Made by a program: the position numbers and the translations under genes | Shown: piece after piece, positions 13,621-23,268 of the stretch | Numbering within the stretch: position 1 is the first letter of the stretch | Layout of the letters: each line of letters opens with the position of its first letter | Assembly: GCA_964036275.1 (NCBI GenBank) | Contig: OZ038435.1 | Coordinates: 24,647,581 to 24,711,580, forward strand | Reading direction: 5' to 3' | From: Litoditis marina | Lineage: Eukaryota; Nematoda; Chromadorea; Rhabditida; Rhabditidae | Length of the DNA stretch: 64,000 nucleotides | Notes under the pieces: model-generated | Database searches by the model: none | What the model was told of the DNA's origin: nothing | The model's input: the letters and a program-made list of their open reading frames with translations, nothing else

Positions 13621-16600
13621 GCCACATCCACACTACCGGGTTACAGGACAAATTATGATAAAACCTACTTTGAGGTCAGGCATCGCTCCAAACTTACCAC
13701 TCTATACTGTTTGTCCATGCCCCGATTGATAATGTAGAACATGCAACTTATCTGTCAGTATATATCCTCTCTTTTTTTCTGGAAACAGACACAATCACAA
13801 AGTTTGATCATGTACGCAGAACATAGTGACGTGGTAAAAACTTCAACACCTTATGGATCATCAAAACATCAAAAAATTCATCAGAATGAACAAGAATCAA
13901 TTATAAACCATACAAAAACGGTTAAAAAAAACACGGTTGAAAATTTGTAAAAATTGCATCAAAAAAATAAAGGACTGTCAGACTCTGACATCTGAAATGA
14001 GGTCCTAGTAAGATTCAAGTGTGTACGGTAGCCCTCAGTTTGTCTGTGACGTGGCCAGACATGGCCAGGAGCATGCCCAGTGCTCGAAAATTTTCGGATC
14101 TGGCTGGCATGATGCCTGTGTTTGACTGAGCCACTGAATCAGACGGAAAATCCCTGGAAGACATAAATTTGTTACTCATTATTGGTGTTCATTCGGAACG
14201 GCGAGCAGTAGTAACAGGCGATGCGAGAGACTATATACCCAGCCTTTGACTGATGTCAAAAAATTGCACGTAGTGTAGAAGAAATAGCAATGAGAAACAA
14301 GAATGGAAATCATAGAAACCTCGCTCGTTTGGCAGGAAGGGAAAGGGAACCCGTATTTTTTCTAAATATGTGGACCTTACAGTGAGATGGAATTTACAGT
14401 AAGATGCGACTACGACTATTCTACAGATCTATAGAAAGTAACTTGCTTTCTGATGCAAAAACGTAAAACTTTATACCTTTCTGTCCTTTCTTCAAGCAAA
14501 CACGAAGAATGAGCAGTAATCTTCGTCCATAAGAATGACAACATCACAGTGGGAAGATATGTGCCTTCATACTTGCAATGAATTTCTGACTGCAAATATT
14601 TCACTCCAAGACACATAAGATGTGACTATTCACTATTCTTCACGAACCCATTTTTTGATGTTGTGATTTCGCGTCAATAGAAGTAATCAGAAAGCAGGAA
14701 ACGGTCCGATTCAACGTTAGGGAAGATTTATAAGGTAATCAAATTATTAGTTAATAATACGTAACACATATGCTATTCGGCTAACACTTGGTCTCAGACT
14801 AAAGTATAGGTAAAGAAGAAAAGCCAAAGAGAAGCAAATCAATAAGTTTGACTATTTCACGGAACGGAGCCCCTTATTCAAGTAAAATACGTGAAAATTT
14901 CAGAATTTGCCACAAAAATGAGCCACAAGTAAATGTCACAAAAAATCTCTGAAATGCTTTTTATTTTCTGATTATTCGTTCAACATTACTGGAGGAACAG
15001 GGTGGTTTCGCTTTTCATACTTTTAAATATAAACACAAAACACAATAACATACTAAGTTCCATTTATCAACAGATGAAGAACGTAATATAAAATCTAACC
15101 TGATTGCAACGAGGAAAAACGGTGGTACGTCTAATACTAGCCGAACTAGTTAGCAGAACAGGTGACAGAAAAATACACCAAACACCATCATGCTCATCCG
15201 ATAAAACACCCTGAAAAACGCTTGAATCGGTAAGTTCAGCAATATAATTCATAAAATCACATTTCGTCATTGAACTAATGGAGTGAGGGAAGCGTGAATT
15301 CTGAAGATAGACAAATGGAGAACTGGTAATAACTATAAAACGGAAGACATCTAGACATCTACCAGTCAGGTTCGACTATCGATCAGACAGAAAGCCGTTT
15401 GTGCATAACTCGCAAACAGAGGATTGCCCAAAAAGGTGAGCAAGTTTTCCAAGGTCCGAAGACTAGAATTGAGTTTTAATAAGATCAATTCAGATTTCAC
15501 AAAGAAAAAGCACGTCCCTGCGTGAGAATAAACACTTACCTTCCCTATATTTCCCCTAGTCGGTCGAGAGGGAAACAGGGAAATTGCAGAGTTGCTGGCC
15601 AGAGAAAATCAGCACAGAATATCTCCATCTCCTACATAGGGAAAAATATCACGTCTGAAAAATACGATAGTTCAACAAATCTCCCGTACTATTCGCTTCT
15701 TTTGGGGATCGACAATAGTGAATTCTTGATCCTTCATCACATAACAGATTACTAATGACCGTTTTTGATACCCTTGTTTAGGAATCGGGTATCGGGCATC
15801 CCAAACCAAACCGATAACCATTCGTCAATTCGTCATTCGTCTTCCACATACACTTACCTATATAGCTACATCGGTGTAAAGTTGTCCGAATAGTCAAAAG
15901 AATCGAAAAAAAGGCAACTTTTTGGCCGAAAACAAGCAAATTCGCGTATTCTTGATGCATAATCACTCTTTTTCACTAGAACCCGACTCCTTTCTGTATA
16001 ATAGTCGGACCTCACACATCTGCTTCTGGGATTCTCAAGAAAAGGCACACAATTGTTCTAAACTCAAAACTCGATACTATTGGAAATATAGATACCTTTT
16101 ATGGTACGGAAATCGGTACATGTGTAAATTGACTTACATTTTACACAGAATCCATCCTCATTTCATCTTCCTATTTTTGTCCAGTAGGTCCAAACACAAA
16201 AAAAAGATAGGCAGTGCGGTAATGCGAGAACTGAAATAGATTTAATGGTGTATCGATAAAGCTACAAGTACGAAAAAATAATCAACATGTATGCTCGCTC
16301 CAGTAACCAGTATGTTCTTCCTAGGCAATAAGAAAAAGGAACAATTGGACATTCGTAGCTGACAAATAAATACAACTACACGACTAATGACAGATTCATC
16401 TACGACTACAGTTCTCTACTAAATGACCACATGACTCAAAAGTAAAAATATAGTAATTGTAATCAGCGCATTCCAGAACTGTTCGACCATTCTCCAAAAA
16501 TAAACCAGTTTGAGATGCCTGTCTCTTCAAAATACGGCGTTATTTTCAAGAAAACCGTTAGAGAATAGATACTGTTGAGCTTTATGTTTTTATCTCTAAA

Positions 16601-17319
16601 ATAAAATATAAAACTACTTATTGAATACTACTGTCACCACTGAACAGAATGGAATGAAAACAAAGTCCCGTATGAAATTAAAACTAACCTGAACCAGAAA
16701 GTGAAAGGAAAGCGGCGGCACACGAGATTGCAGGCCCATCCAGAAAACACCGAATTTCATGATCTGCCATGAGCTGAGACCCAAAAATGGTGCTAGTATC
16801 AATATTTTCCACTATACTTTTGGGAAGAATAAAGCCAGTGAACGAATATATGACGAAAAATGAGTCAAATAACGAGTGAATGAATATGAAGTCTTCACTA
16901 ATTACGAGACCACGCCAGGAGCCACTTATAACAAAACATATTGGACTATAAAGTTACATTCTGTCCAACTAATGTATGCTAATTTATTGAAACCAAGAGA
17001 GAAAATTGAAAACCTAGTTCATAAAATTCCTTTGAAGAGGGGAAAACCGAAAAAAACGAACGGTTTTCATTAGGAATTTAAATGTGCGACACAAGTAAAG
17101 TACTAAGTTCTTTCAAGCATACATACATATTCAGACTGGACGTACATAAAACATGAAACAGTAAATAACAACGAAATATAAAAAAGGAGACAAACGAACG
17201 AGTTGGATCGACTGCCAATATTATTGATTGCGCCGCTCTCTGCCACTTTTCGTCTACTGCCTTTTAGTGGTCTGCATTGGAGCGCGTATTCTGTATTGAG
17301 CATTCAATGCAGTCCCCCT

Positions 17320-17443
17320 TTAAAGAAGGACGATTATGTGGTCCAATCGCAACGCTTCAGTCCTTTAAACCGCAATATATTTTTCAATTGCAGTTTAAAG
17401 GACCGATGTAACGGGATTGGTCCACATAATCGTCCTTCTTTAA
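17320..17443 (+). mobile_element. TTAA-flanked palindromic MITE, copy 1
   Basis: 124 bp from TTAA to TTAA. The terminal inverted repeat is AGAAGGACGATTATGTGGWC and the centre GCAATTGAAA... is also self-complementary. Eight copies in this window share this structure. TTAA at both ends suggests piggyBac-like target choice. Confidence 0.9.
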
Positions 17444-17444
17444 T

Positions 17445-17491
17445 TGGTGGTCACCAACCGCCGCACTATGGTCACCAACCGCCGCACTAAT
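17445..17491 (+). repeat. Two tandem copies of a 20 bp unit GGTCACCAACCGCCGCACTA
   Basis: Two copies follow MITE copy 1 directly. The reverse complement of the unit's core (GTGCGGCGGTTGGTAAC) reappears at 20340-20356. Confidence 0.75.
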
Positions 17492-17919
17492 TAATTGCGG
17501 ACCAGTTTACTGCCACACTCGTAGAATATATGTACACCATAAGAAAAATTACATGACATATGAACAACTATTTCTATCTTATCATCAAAGGAAAGGTTCG
17601 GAGAGAATGAGTATAATGAAATTTCAAATCCAGGAAATCCTCTCAATTCTCACTAACATGTGGTGGTATTAATTTAAGAACACTGTACACAAGAACGTGT
17701 TTACCTCCCCGTTCAGATGTCCTACGTACCCGGGGATTGTGGGAACTATACAGGGAAATTGTTCGTTTGTGAAAGTCAACCTAACTTGAGAAGGAGTAAT
17801 CGCTCGAGAGTTGAAAGTGCATAGGTGTGGATTTGAAATAGGGCCAAGGGATTCTCAGCAGGCAAATAGGTAGGGCCTAAGGCGCAGAGCACTCAGTGAC
17901 GGTGTAAATTAGAATACTT

Positions 17920-18448
17920 ATTCATGAAAAAGTGGGGGCCCAACGAATGTAAGATTTGTCTTCTGCTGTGCGCCTCTTGGACAACTACTCTCAAATGGAA
18001 CAGCTACTGCTACAAAAACCGAAAAATACTAATATACTCAAGTATAACTGTCCATTACAAACATACAAAAGTCGTAAAATATTTTCTCAAACCTGTAAAC
18101 TAGAATCTACAAATCACAGCTGCGAACGAAAGAACAACTGTTGAATAATATGCGAAGTGTTATATAATCTAGAGTTGAAGTAATGACCACAAATGCATAC
18201 CATTGTGTAAAAACCAGGATCTCTATGGTTGACTACGTTGAGTTAACATCTGTGATTTGTAGATTCTAGTTTACAGGTTTGAGAAAATATTTTACGACTT
18301 TTGTATGTTTGTAATGGACAGTTATACTTGAGTATATTAGTATTTTTCGGTTTTTGTAGCAGTAGCTGTTCCATTTGAGAGTAGTTGTCCAAGAGGCGCA
18401 CAGCAGAAGACAAATCTTACATTCGTTGGGCCCCCACTTTTTCATGAA
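17920..18448. repeat. Foldback hairpin with ~200 bp arms
   Basis: 17920-18118 and 18250-18448 are near-perfect reverse complements around a ~130 bp loop. The outer motif is TTCATGAAAAAGTGGGGGCC. A direct copy of the arm is at 10776-10975, and broken copies lie at 20485-22176. As single-stranded DNA or RNA it would form a long stem. Confidence 0.9.
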
Positions 18449-19697
18449 TTTTTCTCTTTTTGTATACATGCCGTAGGTATGTGGTTTGATCTGTACGGTG
18501 CAGATAAAATTGTTTCCTTAATCAACCGCTTGTCAAGTATTACCATCATTCGGAAAAAAATATGACGTCAACATTGCAGTTCTAGAAACTTACTTCATCT
18601 GCCCTTCAGAATCCCAGAATACGTCATGTTTGAATGAACTTTCATCGTGAATTGACCATTTTTAAGAAACTTCCAGCATTCGAAAACATATTTCACGTCA
18701 ATTTTTTTAAAAGTTGACGTCATCTGGTCTCCAGAATCCCAGAATACGTCACTCTTAGATTGAGTTTCACCGTTAATTGACCCTTTCTAAGACATTTTCA
18801 GCATTTGAAAATATATGTGACGTCAACTTTGCATTTTTCAAAAATGACGTCATCTGGTCTCCAGAATCCCAGAATACGTCACTCTTAGATTGAGTTTCAC
18901 CGTTAATTGACCCTTTCTAAGACATTTTCAGCATTTGAAAATATATGTGACGTCAACTTTGCATTTTTCAAAAATGACGTCATCTGGTCTCCAGAATCCC
19001 AGAATACGTCACTCTTAGATTGAGTTTTACCGTTAATTGACCCTTTCTAAGATATTACCATCATTTGAAAATATATGTGACGTCAACTTTGCACTTTTCA
19101 AAAATGACGTCATCCGAGCTCCAGAATCCTCGATGACGTCATCAGTAGAAGACTTACATCTAAATCGATGTCAGTTCATGTCGTGGTATCATACTTCAAA
19201 TTTTACTTGAATTGGTTAGGACTGAGCTGAGTTATAACGCAATTTGATTTACCCCGACAGAGAGGGCGAGAGAGTGCACGAAATGAAGAGACGCAGAGAC
19301 ATTTTCAAAGACCTATAACTTGATGAAAAATAATTTTTTTCGAAAAAAAGTTTGCGCCCCCAAGGTTTGAGTGGGATATCTATCGTGTCCGAAATTTTCA
19401 GTCAAATCGGTTGACACATAAAAATTTCCCAGGAGTGCGCACCAACACACACAGACACACACACGACGGAAGTTGGCGCTCTTAATGAAGCGAAAACGTC
19501 ATAACTTGGCTCAAACTTGACCGATTTCGATCAAATTTCGAACATAGCTTGTAAATGTGCCATAGAAAATCAGCAAATCATAAAAAGTTCTGATTTGCAC
19601 AATTGGACCTTTTTGAGAGTGAACTAAAAAAATGAATGCGCGCATTAGCCGGACCAAAGACAAATCTCGCACAGCGCTTCGCGCTGCGCGCGATTCT
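18250..19697 (-). repeat. Right long inverted arm
   Basis: Reverse complement of the left arm. Its innermost ~200 bp also forms the right half of the hairpin at 17920-18448. Confidence 0.8.
18585..19140 (-). repeat. ~130 bp tandem array, each unit with a CRE-like TGACGTCA palindrome
   Basis: The octamer recurs at 18715 (as TTGACGTCA), 18845, 18975 and 19105, a spacing of exactly 130 bp, with a further copy at about 19133. Units 18845-18974 and 18975-19104 are almost identical, so at least one duplication is recent. Each unit also carries a second half-type site GTGACGTCAA. TGACGTCA is the binding sequence of CREB/ATF bZIP factors. Whether it is bound here is unknown. Confidence 0.9.
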
Positions 19698-19825
19698 GCG
19701 TGTACGGCGAAGAAATGTAAGAAGAGAGCTAGAAGGAGTGAAATTGTGGATTCCAGTGAAAGTAAAATCTGCATACATTCTTGTCAAATTAAGCACTGCA
19801 AACCTATTCCACGGACAATTCCACA

Positions 19826-19925
19826 AGTAACCGGGTAATTTGTTAACCCAATCTTAACCGTAACCGGTTTACCTGGTTAACTTTTTTGATAACCCCTTGT
19901 TAACCCTCTTTTACAAGGTCTTTTG
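19826..19925. repeat. GGTTAACC/GGTTACC-rich stretch
   Basis: Repeated AACCGG and GTTAACC motifs, distantly like the hairpin element at 24258-24521. Probably a degenerate relative. Confidence 0.45.
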
Positions 19926-20595
19926 GGGAAAATTTGTTAAACAAAGAATTCGCCCTATTTCACACCTGATACTCACTGCGATGTTGCCCTATGGCACAAG
20001 TTAATTGGACTATGGAAGTTTTGTATTGCACGGGTTATAGACGATGCTTAGGAATAGAAATAAGAAGAGATTACTGAAAATAGATCTCAATAAACAAAAA
20101 AATATGAAACAGTGTGAACAACTTACGGACACCCACTGTACAACCGCCTATGCAACAATAACTTTTGCGAAATGACACTAAATGAAATGTACATGTGTGA
20201 AAGATGAAAGTGCTTTCTCAAACTGAACATCATGCCGTGTTTCAGTGAAATCTGTTTTATGTTTCGTCCGTCATTAAGTGTAGTGGTTGGTAACCATCGC
20301 CTAGCGAGCTTTTTTGATGACCTTTCTCAACTTGCGAAGTGCGGCGGTTGGTAACCTCTTAAAATAATGAGCCTGAGAAGATAATTTATTTTCCCACGGC
20401 CTCTTGCGACGACCAGGTTACCAACAGCTGAGCTCCCGACAAAAAACTGCAAACCATTGTGCACAACACCAGAAACTTTACAATTGACTACGTTGAGTTA
20501 ACATCTGTGATTTGTAGATTCTAGTTTACAGGTTTGAAAAAATATTTTACAACTTTTGTATGTTTGTAATGAACAGTTATACTTGAGTATATAGT

Positions 20596-21197
20596 AATGG
20601 AGTAGTTCTTCAATAGGTTCATTTTAGATAATTTTATTCTTGTACCGTCTCTCAAACTGGACTGATCCCTATGGATCTTCCCAGATATGAGACGGTTATA
20701 CCACATTTCAGGGTGTCTCCGAGGTCTCCGGCAGCTCTATCTCCGTAATCTAGTTACCAAATTCAATATTTTTGAAGATATGAAGTAAGTAAATAATTTG
20801 CGTTTTCTATCTTCATAATGAGACACTTTTCACGCCAACTCACCCCAAATCAATCAACTGCAAAACGCACAACCAAAACTATTTGGATATCCGAACGAGT
20901 TTGCGTGTCATCCCCCCTTTACACCAAATCTTGAGCTGAACTCCTCTGGTTCTCTGTATGTTCCGATTATGAGCGTATGTCTATTTCCAGGCCTGGTGAA
21001 GAGATGGGCGCCCGAGCCAGTGTTAATATTATATTTTGGCACCTGGACCATAATATAATATATTCTTTTGTTGATGTTGTTGTAACGATATAGATTCAAT
21101 TATGTTCTGTTCTGTTTCTCCTTGTTGTGTTTTCATTTTTGCTGTTTTCTTTTTTGTTACCTCTCGCTTTTCCACGGAATAAAGTATTAATATAGTA
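20596..21197. mobile_element. Insert A, ~600 bp, bounded by ATATAGTA direct repeats
   Basis: Splits the foldback arm. It has a T-rich right part with AATAAAG close to the 3' edge. No coding frame is recognised. It could be a solo LTR or a short non-autonomous element; the class is not determined. Confidence 0.5.
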
Positions 21198-21280
21198 TTA
21201 TTCGGTTTTTGTAGCAGTGGCTGCTCCATTTGAGAGTAGTTGTCTAAGGGGCGCACAGCAGAAGACAAATCTCACAGTCC

Positions 21281-22148
21281 ACAGGAGCGCCGGTTTCCCT
21301 GAAATTCCCCGATTTCTACCCTGATTTTACCTCAATCGTTCCCGGATCATTTCGCGAAATGATCAGAGCGAAAAGAAGGTGAAAACAGGGAAAAATCCCG
21401 GGAATTTCCCGGTTGTCACCTTACAATTTCTCAGTAACTTCTCAGAAATTTTTAACACGTGATTGAAAAAGTTAATATGATATTTTTCTTGGTAAAAGTA
21501 TTTTCCGAAAATATTATCAAAAATATATTTTCTTGAAAAATATATTTTCTGAAAAATATTTTTCAAAATTTAATAAAATATGAAGAGTATAGAAGTGCTT
21601 ATTTCATAAAGTAAAAACTTCATGAAATGAACTTCATTGCATCATCCGTATCGATATGTAGACCTCGACGTTGAGCTGATAATTTCCAAAATATCAAATC
21701 AGGGCACTCCTGGGCGCGCCGTATCTAGTACGGGTTACGCGATTGCCGCGGCGAAAGGCTCGTTGGCTTAGCAGCTTTATAACGCCATAAAACCCAGTTT
21801 TTACCCTGCAACATCCTTGAAAACTTGAGAACGTCTCAGGGTAACCACCCCGAAATTTCCCTGAAAACACATTTCCCTGAAACACCCTAGAACTTTCCGG
21901 GTGCCCAATTTTCCGATGCTTTTCCCCGATGCTGAATTACCCTGAAATTATCGAGAATTTGTACGGTATTTTATCATATTTTTCCCGCACTTTTCCCTGA
22001 TACTGAGTTTCCCTGAAATTTCCGAGAATTTGTAGAGTTTATACCTCCATTTCACTCTGAAAATACCTTGAACGTTCTCGGGGATTTCCCGGAAATTCCA
22101 TTTCCCCGAAACACCCTAGATTTTTCCGGGTGCCAAATTTTCCGATGT
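21281..22148. mobile_element. Insert B, ~870 bp, built of TTTCCCTGAAA-type repeats
   Basis: Rich in TTTCCCTGAAAT and CCCGGAA motifs. A block with CACCCTAGA and TTTCCGGGTGCC occurs twice, about 230 bp apart (21880-21920 and 22115-22148). A mostly palindromic section at 21480-21570 (AAAATATATTTT) lies in the middle. No gene is seen. Confidence 0.5.
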
Positions 22149-22179
22149 CGTTGGTCCCCCACTTTTTCATGAATGGGTA

Positions 22180-22970
22180 TTAATTTGTTCATTATTGAGT
22201 ATTGATCTTCCGACCGCGTTTATGAACAACCGTGAACCTGACTGCTTACTGGTTGCGCCGTTCCTTGTGAGCTCCTCGATTTGGTTGTTTCTATAGACAA
22301 GTATGTGAATGTGAATATCTTGTCAATACCGTTCAAGAGACTAGATAATTATCTAGATAGTTATATAACAACCGATATCTTCCACAGTTTCATGCTTCCA
22401 TGCGGTATTACATAAATAGCGAGTACAAATACTTTGTGAATGGTGGACTTATTACTGTATTTATTGGGGCATTCTTATCTGACAACACTGACTGAACTCA
22501 AAATCAGTGGAAGAGCAATGCTCCACCACGACAGAAAGTGTCGCAAGCGCTAAGAAGGGAGATTTGTTCTGGGACGAGGTATCCCGCTCATTATCCGAAT
22601 TCCCAGGCTACAGCATGTGCTGCTGGGCAACTCATGCTCTACTGCGAATGTTAGCCTAACGCGCCGCACTACAACTGATGCCGCGTGTGCGTGTCTTTGC
22701 TCGATCGCGCGATTTTTTTTAACGAAATAGATTGCGTAACCAAAGTTGATCATATTTAGTTTGTTGACATACAGTCTATTATTTGAATTTCTTGTCTCTC
22801 CAGGACAAACACTACACTATTCTTTGCAACGACACACATCTTGAATTGAATAATGTGCCAATTTATTTCTCCGTTCGGTTGGGTTTTTCTACTTGAAGCT
22901 TGAATTAAGTTTTCTACCTTTTTCACGTCTCATCCCCACGGCGTTCTCGCCTACAGTAATTTTTGCGATT
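22180..22970. other. Intergenic stretch upstream of LSM12
   Basis: No exon or RNA gene recognised. It lies between the repeat block and the inverted repeat just before LSM12. Confidence 0.35.
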
Positions 22971-22977
22971 AAACTTG

Positions 22978-23157
22978 TATTGAGCTCCGTCCACGGAGTT
23001 GTCGCGGCGGGACACTGTATCCCACTGCAATTTGGAATGGTCGCAGCACTGATTCGCTGCGTATCGCGCTTATTTTCACGCGAATGATATGCGGAGCGTC
23101 TAAAATCGAGGACGCGAGTTCCTTGTTTATTGAAGCTGTTGTTGAGAACGCCGTGTC
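22978..23157 (+). repeat. Inverted-repeat partner upstream of LSM12
   Basis: About 180 bp that match the reverse complement of 27090-27295 at roughly 80% by eye. Shared motifs include GGGACACTGTATCCCACTGC and CGCGCTTATTTTCACGCGAA. Its 5' edge has short hairpins (TCCGTCCACGGA). Probably a dispersed non-autonomous element. Confidence 0.75.
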
Positions 23158-23268
23158 CCGAACAAATGAGATAATGAGAGTATTGATAATCAGCCTGGTT
23201 TTTGTTTCACGACGTAATGTTCTTCTGTCTCCTGAAAAAAATGTTTTTCTTCAATATTCAGTTTCAGG

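Larger units (their letters stand above)
11031..17919. other. Interior between the long inverted arms: no gene recognised
   Basis: No frame is longer than about 105 codons and no known domain was seen. On the minus strand, several segments have exon-like borders: 16800-16689 (one frame contains LMADHEIRCFLDGPAISC, followed by GTTAGT), 14600-14468 (acceptor TTTGCAG, donor GTATAA) and 15255-15110. They could belong to a diverged element gene, but I could not join them in a consistent phase. Short hairpin repeats and a MITE at 17320-17443 occur near the right side. Confidence 0.3.
9648..19697. mobile_element. ~10 kb structure bounded by 1.3-1.45 kb inverted arms (foldback-like)
   Basis: The left arm (9648-10975) and right arm (18250-19697, reverse complement) share, in order: an outer segment with AATCGCGCGCAGCGCGAAGC, a TG-rich microsatellite, a pyrimidine/purine block, a tandem array with TGACGTCA, and an inner segment ending near CAAATCACAGCTG. 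Roughly 7 kb lies between them. Long arms with internal tandem repeats are typical of foldback-type and some Mutator-like DNA elements. No transposase was recognised in the interior. The two arms differ in tandem copy number. It may be one element or two independent copies in opposite orientation. Confidence 0.55.
20485..22176 (-). mobile_element. Foldback arm copy interrupted by two insertions
   Basis: Pieces 20485-20595, 21198-21280 and 22149-22176 are collinear with the uninterrupted arm at 18231-18448. Insert A (20596-21197) is bordered on both sides by ATATAGTA, a likely 8 bp target duplication, and ends shortly after AATAAAG. Insert B (21281-22148) splits the arm again. This records a nested insertion history. 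Confidence 0.75.
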
